Assembly: GCF_949987535.1 (NCBI RefSeq)
Contig: NC_080069.1
Coordinates: forward strand, 46,303,269 to 46,367,268
DNA length: 64,000 nucleotides
DNA from: Balaenoptera acutorostrata
Lineage: Eukaryota > Chordata > Mammalia > Artiodactyla > Balaenopteridae
Direction: 5' to 3'
The position numbers were made by a program, and so were the translations under genes. This document shows, in pieces, positions 46,560 to 59,639 of this stretch. Within the stretch, counting starts at the first letter, position 1. Each line of letters begins with the position of its first letter. The notes under the pieces are model-generated. The model searched no databases and was not told the origin of the DNA. It saw only the letters and a program-made list of their open reading frames with translations.

Positions 46560-49310
46560 AATTTTAAAAACACCTCTACCTCTTTAATGGTGTTACCTTT
46601 GGTGGTATCGTTGTGGATTGGTCTTATTATGGTTATTTTGAGTGAGTGTTATACTTTCCATTATTTTATAAAGTTCCTAAATTGAGCATATATTCCTCTA
46701 TACTTTTTAAAATTAAGGCATATTGAAGTATTAAAAGGATTTCTACCATATCAAAATTAAAATTAATGCCTTTTAAATATCTATTTCTAAACAAATTATG
46801 ATTTAACTTAAATATACTTATATTTTATTTGTTTTTGATTTATAAGAATCTAACAATTAATCATTTATCTTTAGGTCCATGTTTTATTCCTTCTATAATA
46901 TATACAAAGACATATAATGTATTGACTTTATTCGTGTAAAGTCACTCAGATTTTCTTTGCTTTCTTCCTTTATTCCAACACTGTCACAACGGAAACTCAT
47001 GAACAAAGGAGAGAGAGGAATTAATAGATATATGTAAACTAGCTTAGTTAACCAGAAAGGGTCAAGCATTCAATAAATTGTTAGGGTGGTACGATATAGA
47101 AAATATAAGAACTGATTTGTTAGATAGAGTAGGGCATTGTAAGTATACTCTGTTCTAACTCCCTCATAGAAGCTTAGGTGGTTAATTCACTGTAATACAG
47201 TGATCAACTCAGAGCCATCCTAATGTCATTCTATACAGAAAACTGAGTTGAACAGGTAATTCAAGTGAAACATAGTCTTTCTTGACCCTGCAGTTCAATT
47301 TAATGAAGATGTACATTTTTCTAATGACTCATCAAACAAAATTTCTGTAATATTAAAATGACACATTACAGAAAATGTTGTGAAATATGAATGTGGGGAA
47401 GAGTGAGATTTTCTGAGCACTAGGCCTAGAAAGATGCAATAGAGAAGTTAGAGTTTGGGTAATTCTTGAAAACAACTAGAATTCCCATGTTTATGCTACT
47501 TTTTAAGATCAGAATAGTAATAAAATCTTTCACCAAAAGAAGTAATGCCTATGTTTCAGATATAACAAATACAATAGCCAAAAATGTTGCTATTAGATGA
47601 TATACAGAAGAATTATGGGGAAGAAGAGGTGGGTTATGGAGGTAAGGCCCACAGCTAATTCACATCAACCACCATACATGACATTAGAATCAAATAAATC
47701 TTTGAAATTCAACAGGGCTTCAGTGGTCCACTCATAATTAACAAACTGTTTTGATGGCTTTTGGAGAATTATTAAATATATAAATTTGAATTTCATTGGC
47801 AAACTAATAAATGAAATTGTGCAAATTTATTAACCCTGGGCATATTAAATCTAACCCAGTTGAGTTGTATCTATAGAATTCTAAGATATTTACATGTGCA
47901 TCTTGCAAGCTGCTGTACAAGCAACAATTGAGTACTTTAGTGCACCTCCCAAATGAGTAGTTCCCTTTACTGCTTCATTAATATAATTGGAACTAGGACT
48001 TATTTAGCTCTAGCCAAGTGATTTGAAAGGGGCTGATTATTTTGTGACCCCCTTGGAACAGCATTTAAAAGCAAAAGAGGGATGTGCATGAAGAACACAA
48101 CTGCTGATGCAGTTGAAATTCCTTACAAATGAGAAAATTAAAATTTGACACTAATAAGGTGGTTGTTGAAGCCCTAGTTTTTCTAATTAGTAGCCCATTC
48201 TTTTTCTGTTTTGTTTCTTTTAATTCAATGCCAAAAGTTAGGGGAAGTAGGACCTAGTGGATGAAGCATGGCATAATATGTAAAGTGGGAGAAAGGTATT
48301 TTATTAAAAGTTCATACTTCCAATCAAAGTTCTATAAATATATAAACTATGAATACATCAACCTTGATTTGAAGTCTGAGCTTGTTTCAAAGAAATGTGT
48401 AATAGATAATGCTGAACAGTCAATAGATGCTCTGAAAGGTGCCTACAAGATAGTATACTAAATCAAATCCTTTATTCTTTTAATCATTCATTATTTTAAA
48501 TTTTTAAAAATACTTGTTGATTACATACTATATACCAAGGAGTATTGTGGAAGGAACCATGACAGTAGCTTTAATGTCTTTTTCTTTCTCTCTTCACATT
48601 CTCTAGTTTGTGTTCCTCTAAAATATGTTTAAAGGGTGTGTACATGTAATATGCATATATGTATATTTAAGAATATATATTAATGAACTGGCAGGTTTCA
48701 CAGAATTATCAGGAAGACAGATAGTAAGCAAGGAAACACAATGGGTATGGTCTCAGCTAATGGATTTTTCCTATTATTTCAGCGGTATTCTATGTCAATA
48801 ATAGTATAGATATAACTTTTTAATATATATAAAATATTCTGTACCTTGAGTTTTCCAATGTGTTAATCTTGGAGATTACAGATAGGAGTCTCATTGTGTT
48901 TTACCTTCTTTATAGTATTCCTTTTCATAGATGTACTCCTATTTATTTCCCTAGTCTTCCATCAGTGGACATTTCAGATGTTTCCAATCTTTGGCTCTTG
49001 ATATTAGAATTTATATTCCTTAAATGTGTCATATCACACTAGTATATTAAAGATGATAATTTCATACTTTTCATTTTGTTAAGCTTCCAACATGTTCTCC
49101 TGGATCTTTACTCTCCATTGATTACCTCATTGCAGGGAATAAGGAAAGAAGTTCTTCCATCTGGGCAAAGGAAAGGAAATAAAAATGGCTTTAAAGTATA
49201 ACAAAACAAAAATATGCAGTCATATTCATAAGAAAAAAAACCATTTTACTAAATCTGTCAATTTAAGGGCATATGTCCCCAAACATTCTGCCTATGCTTC
49301 TATCAGTCAT
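46560..49310. other. Unique AT-rich sequence
   Basis: No gene was seen. The part at about 48890-49020 (CATAGATGTACTCC, CATCAGTGGACATTTCAG) may be a very old antisense L1 3' relic. The open frame 48261-48461 has no motif. Confidence 0.45.
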
Positions 49311-49757
49311 GCTATGGGCTGAATTCTGTTCTCCCAAAATTTGTATGTGGAAATCCTAACCCCCAGTGTTACAGTATTTAGAGATGGGGCTTTTGGGAGA
49401 CAATGTGGTTTAGATGAGATCATGAGGGTGGGGCTCTCATGATGGGATTAGTGCTTTTATGAGAAGAAACACCAGAGACCAACCAACCTTCCTCCCTCTC
49501 TCCGTCCTTCCTTCTCTCTCTCTCTCTCCCTCCACCCCCCTCTAAACCTCTCTTTTTCTTGTTCTCTCTCTGTCATGTAAGGCACAGTGAGGAGGTGGTT
49601 ATCTGAAAGCTCGGAAGAAAACTCTCACCAGAAACCAAACATGTGGCATCCTGATCTCAGGCTTTCAGTCACCAGAGCTATAAGTATATGAATTTCTGCT
49701 CTTTAAGCTACTCAGCCTATAGTATTTTTTTATGGCAGCTGAAGCTGACTAGGACAG
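49311..49757 (+). mobile_element. MaLR LTR (MST/MLT1 type), sense
   Basis: Starts GCTATGGGCTGAATTCTGTT, with GTATGTGGAAATCCTAACCC, GATGGGGCTTTTGGGAGA, ATGAGGGTGGGGCTCTCATG and an end near GAAGCTGACTAGGACAG. These are in the order of MST/MLT1 solitary LTRs, which have no coding capacity here. A CT-rich microsatellite at about 49490-49555 has expanded inside it. Confidence 0.85.
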
Positions 49758-50179
49758 AAGACTATCTCCTCTACTTGGCCTGTGAATCCCATCCTCTTTT
49801 GCCCAATCAAGCACTCAGTTATGGTCATAGTCCTCCCTCTCTTTGAAGCACCAATTTTCCCTCCCTGCTGGATCATTCTAATCAGAATGCAAATTTAGAA
49901 AAGCATTTACTGACGTCAAATTATTCTTTGACTTCTGCCCCATTCTCTGCTATTATTTGCATTTACTGAAAGCAAAACTCACTGAAAGACTAATCTCTGT
50001 TTGCCAATTCCACCTCCCATTTTCTCCTCAACCCAGTCCAATCAGGAATTTAGCTCTATCACTAGACTGAAGGAGCTCATGGCAAGTCAGCAGTAACCCC
50101 CACATTGCAAAGGTCTGATCTTACTCAATTCCTCAGTAGTGTTTAGAGACAGTTGATCACTCCCTATGTTAAAACAGAG
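49758..50179. other. Unique sequence, nothing recognised
   Basis: Spacer between the MaLR LTR and the L2 fragment. Confidence 0.5.
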
Positions 50180-51200
50180 ACAAATAAATGAAAAACTTTT
50201 CTTACCTCAGCTACCAGGATATCATATTCTCATGTTTGTTCCTCAACTTTTGGCCACTCCTTCTCAGTCTCTTTTGCTGGTTTCTATTATTATTTCCTTT
50301 CCTTCAAAATGTTGGAGAGTCTCGGGCTTCTGCCAATGAGATTTTTCTCCTCCTATATACACATCTTCACTGGATGTTCCCACATAGCTCTACCACTTTA
50401 AATATTTCTCCCATGAATGAGCTAACCATTCATATATCAAGCCATTTATTTTACATCATCATCTGGATCTATAATAAGCATTTAAAGTTACCATGCATAA
50501 AACTGAACTCTTGTTTCTCCCTACGAAGCCCACTCAGTAAGTGGAGACACAAGTTTTTCTAGAAAAATTATTGGTACTATTTTAAATTCCTTTCCTGCTC
50601 TCGTAAACTATATCCAATCTATTATCATCATATCAGTTCTGCAGTACATTTATAATATAATCAAAAATCAACCACACCCCACCTCTTAGTACTATCCCAT
50701 CCTAAACCAAAATGTCTGTTTTCCTAGAATAAATCAAAAACCTTCTAATCCATCTTCTTTCCTCCACTCTCAGCTTCCTTTGATCTTTTCTCTACAGGCT
50801 AGAGAGGTCCACTTAAAATCACTATCTGACTCTAAGTCATCCAAAATGTTTTGTCATGTTAAAATGCAATCCTTACCATGACCTTTTATTAGTCCCAACA
50901 TGGCCTAATCCATGGGTAATATGTCTAATTTCATCTCATATTATTGTATACCTTGCTTTATGGTATCCAACATTGCTGAACTGCTTGTTAATTCTTGAAT
51001 AAATCAAGCTCATTCCATCCCATGACATTCTATTCCCATCACCCTAGAAACTCATTCCTGACTTCATTTGTATCACTGCTTGAAAGTCTTCTCCTCAGAA
51101 AGGACTTTTCCCTCATCATTTTATCTCAAGCAGCACTTTCTAGTCTTTTTAATTCTCTTACATTGCTTTTCAACTCTTCATGTAACTATAAATATTGTTA
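50180..51200 (+). pseudogene. L2 LINE fragment of about 1 kb, sense
   Basis: Collinear L2 ORF2-end and 3' sequence: TAATAAGCATTTAAAGTTAC then AAACTGAACTCTTGTTTCTC, GTCCACTTAAAATCACTATC, ATGCAATCCTTACCATGACC, and CTTCTCCTCAGAAAGGACTT. Its reverse-transcriptase reading frame has decayed completely. The 50188-50562 open frame is a chance remnant over this area. Confidence 0.75.
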
Positions 51201-51259
51201 TATAAAGAATATATACAAAACATGTATATAAAATACCCCTCCCTCTCTCCTTCCTTCCC

Positions 51260-51293
<34 letters not shown>

Positions 51294-51848
51294 CTGCTTC
51301 TCCACTTTTAAGTAACATGCATGAGGACATGACTTTTATCAGTTATTTTACTGGTAAACAAAGGGTATACATGTTGTACACTTTGATAAATATTGCCAAA
51401 TTCCTCATTTATAGGTTGAAACCATTTTATTTGCACTATCTATATAAGACTAAGAATCATAGCCTCCCCTCAGTCATGTAATGGATCATTTATTCTTTGC
51501 TAAACTGATGAATAAAATAAAGGTCTCTCATAGGAGTGAGGTTAAACATTTTCACAGGTTTAAACATTTTTCTATTTCCTTTCTTTGTCCAGTTTTCTAT
51601 TTTTTTGTTATTGGCCTTTTCTTGTTTCAAGGAAGTCTTTAACTTTTTACAAAGTTGTAAATATTTAAAAATTAAATTTTTGAATCAACTACTTAGAGGT
51701 GTAATATATAAAATAAAATGAAATATTTAAAGTGTATGGGTTGAGGAGTTTTGACAAAAATATACATCTGAGTAACCAAACCTATAATCAAAGTATATAA
51801 GTTTTTTACCACCTCAGAAGGTACTTGTTTTTGTCAATTTGGTGTGTG
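51201..51848. other. Unique sequence with pyrimidine-rich run
   Basis: A C/T-only stretch of about 55 bases at 51240-51296 grades from CCTTCC to CTCTCT. Nothing else was recognised. Confidence 0.6.
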
Positions 51849-52207
51849 TAAAAAAAATACCTTGCACTGGGTGGCTTCAGCAATAAACATTTATTTCTCA
51901 CAGTTCTGGAGGCTGGGAAGTTGAGACCGAGATGGCAGCATAATTGGGTTCTGGTGAGGATCCTCTTCCTGATTTGTAGATGCCATCTTCTCATTGTACC
52001 TTCACATTGTAAAAGGAGAGAGGGAGAGTGTGCTCCGGTCTCCTACTCTTCTTATAAGGGCACTAATCCCATCACTGGGGCTCCTATCTCATGACTTCAT
52101 TGAAACCTAACCACCTCCCAAAGGCCCCACTTCCAAACATAATCATGATTGGGATTCAGGTTTCAACATGTGAATTTTGAGGGAATGCAAACATGCAGTC
52201 CATAATA
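51849..52207 (-). mobile_element. MaLR LTR (MST/MLT1 type), antisense
   Basis: ATTTATTTCTCACAGTTCTG, GAGGCTGGGAAGTTGAGACC, TTATAAGGGCACTAATCCCA, CCACCTCCCAAAGGCCCCAC and a GCAGTCCATAATAG end are the complement of MST/MLT1 LTRs. It is opposite in strand to the LTR at 49.3 kb. No internal sequence lies between them that looks retroviral; the interval holds an L2. Confidence 0.88.
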
Positions 52208-52572
52208 GTACCCTTATGCTAGGACCCCAGTATAAGAATGGTCACAGAAGCTTTATTCATAACATCAAAAAACTGGGGGAAAATATAATCTAAATGTTTA
52301 GCATCCAAATTATCAGTGAATATGTATATTGATTTTTCTCTTAACTATGAATCTCATTTTCCTGCTTATTTGCAAGTTTCTTAATTTTTAATATGTGCTA
52401 GACATTGTGTCTAAAAATAGTTAATATTGAAGTATATATTACAGACATTATATATATGAATATGTATATGATATACATATAACACATTTTTATATACAAC
52501 ATATATGTACATGTAGTATGTGTTATAATTATTTAGAGATATTTCAATGTTCTTCTGGAAGGATACTCCGTG
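52208..52572. other. AT-rich unique sequence
   Basis: Contains a TATA/CATA-rich low-complexity stretch at about 52430-52530. Nothing else was seen. Confidence 0.55.
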
Positions 52573-52580
52573 ATCTAGAC
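52573..52580 (+). repeat. 8-bp target-site duplication, left
   Basis: ATCTAGAC, identical to 52797-52804. Confidence 0.9.
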
Positions 52581-52796
52581 CAGCAGTCCCCAGTCTTTTG
52601 GGCACCAGGGACCAGTTTCATGGAAGACAATTTTTCCATGGATGGGGGTGGGGGGGATGGTTCAGGTGGTAATGCGAGAGATGGCGAGCGATGGGGAACT
52701 GCAGGTTAAGCTTCTCTCGCTTGCCTACCACTCACCTCCTGCTGTGCGGCCCCCCAGGTTCCTAACAGGCTGCAGCCTGGGGGTTGGGGACCCCTG
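52581..52796 (+). mobile_element. MER1-type hAT (Charlie) non-autonomous transposon
   Basis: 216 bp with terminal inverted repeats CAGCAGTCCCCAGTC and GGTTGGGGACCCCTG. Inside are GGGACCAGTTTCATGGAAGA, TAATGCGAGAGATGGCGAGC and CTCACCTCCTGCTGTGCGGC, all known MER1 landmarks. It is flanked by an exact 8-bp duplication, the size hAT transposases make. It encodes nothing and moved by a transposase supplied in trans. Confidence 0.94.
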
Positions 52797-52804
52797 ATCT
52801 AGAC
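52797..52804 (+). repeat. 8-bp target-site duplication, right
   Basis: ATCTAGAC, second copy. Confidence 0.9.
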
Positions 52805-54240
52805 TATAGGAATAAAAGATTGAACAAGAATTTTGTTTGTAGTGTTGCTTTCCTAAAACTTTAATAATCTAAATATGAAAAAATTAGGAAGTATTTGAAT
52901 ATATTATGTAAATACTTCATTTTCATGTTAAAAATCTCTCTATTGATGCTGAAGTATGACCAGGTTACTATCATAACTGGTCTTATCTTTGTATGTGTGA
53001 AAATTAGTAGTATTTAGATTTGTATACCTTTGTAAGTACAGAGGAAAGTCCTACACCTAATACCTACTAATATTCAACTGCTAGATATGATATCTGGGAC
53101 TCTCAGTGGCAGCATTTTGACTGCTGTATTTTCAGAATACTGGTCACACTTTTCTGTTTCTCTGGATATTTCATATTTCTTCTAGTTGTTGAAAACTGGG
53201 CATTTTAGATAATATATTTAAGCAACCCTGGATTTTTTTTTTCTCTTTGCTTCATTGTGTTTTTATTTTTCTTGATTTGTTTGGATTTGTTTGTTTGTTT
53301 TTTATTTTGTTTTGTTTTGTTTTTGTAAATTTACTTGTCTCAGTCTACCCAGTCTCTCTCCCCTGCAGTGTGTGGCCATTGAAGTCACTGTTCAGTTTGC
53401 TGTTACTCTTGTTTTAATTTTTAAACTTTGGAATCCTAAGGGTGGCCTCCTAGCCTAGATTGCTTTGTGGTCCACCAAAAATTGATCAGAGTTTGTGGTC
53501 CAACATTTTGAACAAACTAGTGTTTAGCCTTTTCTGATGGATCTATGTGTGGGTTGGGGAGATCACTCTGATTTAGGGCAGTTTAAGATCCTTAGCTAAC
53601 TAGGAACTGGACAGTTTGAGCTCTCTCTAGTTTCCCCTCTGTGTATATGCAGAAGGCACCATAGATATATGGAGGGCTTATCAATCTGGGATAGGACATT
53701 TTATAAACAAGTGTCTCCTCCATTCTCTCATTTTCCTTGCTGGTGGCTTGAATAGATACAGATGGGCATGAGGTCCTCAGCATAAAGTAGCATAATTCTA
53801 TGAATCACTACATGGAGAAGGACCAGTCAGTAACAGGAATTGGTACATAACCGAGGGAAAACTCCTTATTTGTTTCATCTCCTGTGTTTTTTGCTTCACT
53901 TGTACCCTGTCATTTCCTTTTCTAATACACTTGCAACATATGATTTTGTCAAGTGTTTTAATATTTCCAACCTGAAAGGAGAACAAAGAGAACATTTTAT
54001 ACTCTTTTAAAGTTGATACATCATGCTTTAGTGTTATGTATGTATGTTATATATGAAGATATTTTTAAATATAAATTTTTAATTTTAGGAAACAATATAG
54101 CTAGAAAAAATTAAACTAGCAATATTCTGACATAGGACTGTTACAATTGTAATTAAATACAATCCCATGCTCTGTATAAGCATATAAAAGCCAGTTGGCT
54201 GCAGAAATACATTTTACTTTTTTCAGAAAAATTATCTGGG
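52805..54240. other. Unique sequence, nothing recognised
   Basis: Has TTTG/TTTTG low-complexity repeats at about 53276-53326. No gene was recognised. Confidence 0.5.
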
Positions 54241-54539
54241 AATGATTGATTTATTTCTTTATTTTTTATAGAAGTATAGTTGATTTGCAATATTATATAA
54301 GTTTCAGTTGTACTGCATAGTGGATCAGTATTTTTATAGCTTATACTCCATTTAAAGTTATTACAAAATAATACTTCCCTGTGCTGTACAATATATCCTT
54401 GTGGCTTATCTGTTTTGTACATAGTAGTGTGTTTTTCTTAATCCCACAACCCTGTCTTTCAATACCTCCTTCCTTGTACCCACTGGTAACCACTAGTTAT
54501 CGATAGCTTTGAGTCTGTTTCTGTTTTACTATATATATT

Positions 54540-57500
54540 TCTTTGTATTATTTTTAGGCTCCCCATAAAAGTGATAACATATATTACCTGTCTTTCTCTG
54601 TTTGATTTACTTCACTAACTGTAATAGTCTCTAGGTCCACCACATTGTTGCAGGGGGCAGAATTTCATTCTTTTTTTGTGCTGGAGTAATATTCCATTGT
54701 TACAGTTATATATAAAACCTCTTCTTTATTCATTTCTCTGTTGAAGGACATTTGGGTTGTTTCCATATCTTGGCTATTGTAAATAGTGCTGTTGTGAACG
54801 ATAGGGTGCATTTATTCTTTCAAATTAGTGTTTTTGATTTTTTTTTCAGATATATACCCAGGAGTGGAATTGCTGGATGATATGGTAGTTCTGTTTTTAG
54901 TTTCTTAGGAACCTTCATAATGTTTCCCATAGTAACTGCATCAATTTACATTCCCACTAACAGTGTACAAGGATTCAGTTTTCTCCACATCCTCACCAAC
55001 ATTTGTTGTTTTTGGTCTTTTTGATGATAGCCATTTTGACAGGGGTAAGGTGACACCTCACTGTAGTTTTAATTTGGATTTCTGTAATGATTAGTGACGT
55101 TGAGCATCTTTCCATGACCCTGTTAGCCATCTGTATGTTCTTTGGAAAAATGTCTGTTTTGGTTTTCTGCCCATATTTTGGTTGAGTTGTTTGGTTTTTT
55201 TGATATTGAGTTGTATGAGCTATTTATGTATTTTTGGATATGAGCCCCTTGTTGGTCATATAATTTGAAAATATTTAACTCCAATCAATAAGTTGTCTTT
55301 TTGTTTGTCAGTAGTTTATTTTGCCATCTAAAATCTTTTAAGTTTAATTAGGTCCCATTTGTTTATTTTTGCTTTTATTTCTTTTGCTTTGGGAGACATA
55401 TCCAAAAAAATATTTCTACGATTTAACTCTCTTCTAGGAGTTTTATGGTTTCAGGTCTTACATTTAAGTCTTTAATCCATTTTGACTTTATTTTTGTATA
55501 TGGTGTGAGGAACTGTTCTAATCTCATTCTTTTATATGTAGCTCTCTAGTTTTGCAAAAACCACTTATTGAAGAGACTGTCTTTTCTCCATTGTATAGTC
55601 TTGGTTCCTTTGTCATAGATTAAATGACCATAGTTGCATGGGCTTATTTCTGGGCTATCTATTCTGTTCCATTGATCTATATGCCTATTTTTCTGCCAGA
55701 ACCATGCTATTTTGATTACTGTAGCTTTGTAAAATACTCTGAAGTCAGAGAGTGTGATACCTTTTGCTTTGTTCTTTTTTTCTCAAGATTGCTTTGGCAA
55801 TTTGGTGTCTTTTGTTGTTCAGTATGAATATAAGATTTTTTTGTTCTTGTTCTGTAAGAAATGTGATTAGTATTTTGATAGGGATTGCATTAAATCTGTA
55901 GATTACTTTGGGTATTATGGACATTTTAATAATGTAATTCTGTCAATCCAAGAACACAGGGTATCTTTCCATTTCTTTGTATTATCTTCAATTTCCTTTA
56001 TCAATTTTTTATACTTTTCAGAATATGGGTCTTTCACCTCCTTGATTAAGTTTATTCATAGATATTTTATTCTTTGTGATATGATTGTAAATGAGACTTT
56101 TTTTGCTTTCTCTTTCAGATAATTCCTTGTCCTTATCGACAAGCAACAGATTTCTCTATATTAATCTTGTATCCTTCAACTTTACTGAATTTATCTCATT
56201 TTCATGAATTTTTTGGTGGATACTGTTGAATTTTTTATATAGAGTATCATGTCATCTGCAAATAATGACAGTTTTATCTCTTCCCTTTCAATTTGGATAC
56301 TTTTATTTTATTATTATTTTTTTTCTTTTCTGATTGCTGCAGCTAGGACTTCCAATTCTCTGTTGAATAGAAGTGGTAATATTGGGCATCCTGGTCTTGT
56401 TCCTGAGTTTAGCAGGAAGGCTTTCAGCTTTTCAACATTGAGTATTATGTTGACTGTGGATTTGTCATAAATGGCTTTTATTATGTTTAAGATATGTTCT
56501 CTCTGTACCCACTTTGGTGAGAGTTTTTATCATGAATTGATGTTGAATTTTTTCAAAAATTTTTCTGCATCTATTGAGATGATCATGAGATTTTTATACT
56601 TCCTTTTATTAATGTGGTATATCACAATCACTAATTTGTGAATATTGAATCATCCTTGCATCCCTGGAATAAATCTCACTTGAGCATCCTTTTCATGTAT
56701 TGTTGTGTTCAGTTTGCTAATATTTTCTTGAGGATTTTTCAATCTATATTCATCAAAGATATTGGCATGTAATTTTCTTTTTCTGTAGTGTCTTTGTTTG
56801 GTTTTGGTATCAGGGTTATTGTGGCCTTGTAGAATACATTTGGGACTCTTCCATCCTCTTCATTTTTTTCAGTAGTTTGAGAAGGATAAGTATTAGCTGT
56901 TCTTTATATGTTTGGCAGAATTCCCCTGTGAAGCCATCTAATCCTGAGCTTTTTTGTTTGGTGGGAGTTTTTTTGTTGTTGTTGTTGTTGTTGTTTTAAT
57001 TACAATTTCAATTTCACTACTAGTGATTGGTCAGTTCAGGTTGTCTATTTCTTCCTGCTTCGGTCTTGGCAGGTTTTATGTTTCCAGAAATTTGTCCTTT
57101 TCTTCTAGGTTGTCAGTTTGCTGGGATATAACTGTTCTTAGTATTCTCTTATGATTTTTTGTATCTCTGTGTTATAGGTTGTTATTTCTCCTCTTTCATT
57201 TGGTATTTTGTTTATTTGGGTTCTATCTCTTATATTCTTGGTAAACCTAGTAAAGGTTTATCCATTTTGTTTATATTTTAAAAAAATAGCTCTTGTTTTC
57301 ATTAATCTTTCTTTTTGGTCTCTATTTATTTCCTTTCTGATTTTTATTTCCTTCCTTCTGCTGACTTTGGATTTTGTTTGTTCTTTTTCTAATTCCTTTA
57401 CATGGTAGGTTAGGTTATTTGAGATTTTTCTTGTTTTGTGAAGAAGGCCTGTATTGATATAAACTTCCCTCTTAAAACTGCTTTTGCTGCTTCCCATAGA

Positions 57501-58354
57501 TATTGGAGTACTGTGCTTCCATTTCCATTTGTCTCAAGGTATTTTTAGGTTTCCTCTTTGAGTTCTTCATTGACCCATTGGTTTTTAGTAGTATATTGTT
57601 TAGTCTCCATGTGTTCGTGCTTTTCACATCTTTGTTTCTGTAATTGATTTCTAGTTTCATAGTGTTGTGGTTGGGAAAAAAAGCTTGATATAGTTTCTAT
57701 CCTCTTAAATTTGTTGAGACTTGTTTTGTGACCTAGCATATGATCTATCTCAGAGAACATTCCATGTGCACTTGAAAAGAACATGTATTCTGTTGTTCAT
57801 CATTGGAATGTCTTAGAGATACTTATTAACTCCAATTGGTCTATTGTGCATTTAAGACCACTGTTGCCTTATTGATTTTCTGTGTGGATGATCAGTTCAT
57901 TAATGTAAGCGGAGTGTTAATGCCCCCTACTGTTATTATATTTTTGTCAGTTTCCCCCTCTATGTCTGTTAATATTCACTTTATATATTTAGATGCTCCT
58001 GTATTGGATGCATGTCTGTTAACAAGTGTAACATCATCTTCTTCTATTGATCCCTTTATCAATATATAATTCCATTCATTGTCTTTGGTTATAGCCTTTG
58101 TTTTATAGCCTACTTTGTCTGATATGAGTACTGCTACCCCTGCTTTCTTATCATTTCCATTTGCATGAAATATCCTTTTCCATCCCCTCTCCATCTGTGT
58201 GTCTCTTTAGCTGTGAAGTGAATCTCTTGTAGGCATCATATAGATGGGTCTTGTTTTTTTTTTTTAAACAATCAACCGTCCTATGTCTTTTGATTGAAGC
58301 ATTTATTTCATTGACATTTAAATAAATTATTGATAAATATGTACTTATTGCCAT
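54540..58354 (-). pseudogene. Ancient L1 ORF2 pseudogene
   Basis: Begins at ATG 58354 with a MAISTYLSIIYLNVNEINAS start (endonuclease motif LNVN kept). Endonuclease pieces follow at 57976-58194 and 57545-57784 (RIDHILGHK has become EIDHMLGHKTS). Then come a post-endonuclease piece at 57472-57660 and RT-region sequence down to the complement of the FADD segment near 56250. Its size, about 3.8 kb, is that of a full ORF2, but many frame breaks remove function. Confidence 0.88.
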
Positions 58355-58749
58355 TATATTACTTGTTTTCCTTCAGTAGTGTGCTTGTGTCCCTTTCTTT
58401 TTATTTTTGTTTATCTATTTTATGTTTTTGGTTTGTGGTTACCATGGGGTTCAGATATGTTGACCTATAACTATATCTACTTGTTTTAAACTGGTAGTCA
58501 TTTAAATTACACACAATCTAAAAGATCCATGTTTTTTACTCCTCTCCCTCATATTTTGTGTTGTTATGTCATATTTTATGTATTTTTGTTTATCCCTTAG
58601 CTATTTATTGTAGCTAAAGTTGCTTTTACAGTGTTTTGTTTTTTAATCTTAATACTTATTTAAGTTGTTGATCCTCAGCCCTTACTCTGTATTTGCCTTT
58701 CATAGTGGGATTTTCCCTCTCCTATACATTCTTACTTCTTTTCAACTTG

Positions 58750-59630
58750 GAGAAAACCCTTTAACATACTTTACGGTAGGTTTAGTGATGAATTTTTTAG
58801 TTTTTGCTTGTCTGAGAAATTCTCCCTCCTTCTATTCTGAATGATAATCTTGCTGGTTATAGTATCCTTGGTTGCAGGTTTTTCCTTTCAGCATTTTGAA
58901 TATATTGTGCCTCTCCTTCTGGCCTGCAAAGTTTCTGCTGAAAATCAGCCAGTGCCCTTCTTAGGGTTCCCTTATGTGTGACTCTTTGTTTTTCTTTTGC
59001 TGACTTTAGAATTCTCTCTTTATTTTTAGCTTTTGTCACCTTAATTATGATAGGTCTTTGGGTTCATCTTGCTTGGGACCCTCTCTGATTCCTGTACCTG
59101 GTTATCTGTTTCCTTCTTCATGTTTGGGAAATAATTTCAAATAATTTCAGCCATAATTTCATCAAATACATTTTCAATCCACTCTTCTCTTTTCTCCTTC
59201 TAAGACCCCTATAGTGTGAATGTTGGTGTACTTGATGTTATCTCAAAGATCTCTTTAACTATTTTCATTTAAGGTATTTTTCTGTTTTCTGTTCTGATTG
59301 GATGCTTTACATTATTGTATCTTCCAGGTCACTCATATGTCCATGTATATCACTTAGTCTGCTATTCATTCCTTTTAGTGTGTTTTTTCAGTTATTGAAT
59401 TCTTCATTTTTGAATTGGGTCTTTTTTTAGATTTTCTAGTTCCATGTTTAAATTCTGACTGTGTTCACCTATTCTTTTCCCTAATTCAGTTAGCATTCTT
59501 ATTACTAATTCTTTGAATTTTTTATCTGGTAAATTGTTTCCATTCCATTATTTATTATTTCAGGGGTTTTCTCTTTCTTTTTCATTTGAGAGCAGTTCCT
59601 CTGCCTTTCGTTTTGCTTGACTTTCTCTGT
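58750..59630 (-). pseudogene. Ancient L1 ORF1 pseudogene
   Basis: The recognisable part is 58857-59039, which reads ...KNKERILKSAKEKQRVTHKG and ends KNLQPRIL, the conserved C-terminal RNA-binding region of ORF1p. The coiled-coil half upstream is decayed. Edges are approximate. Confidence 0.75.
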
Positions 59631-59639
59631 CTCTATGAA

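Noticed and set aside
49311..52207. Two MaLR LTRs as ends of one internal provirus
   Set aside because: They are in opposite orientation, and the sequence between is L2 plus unique DNA with no retroviral internal region.
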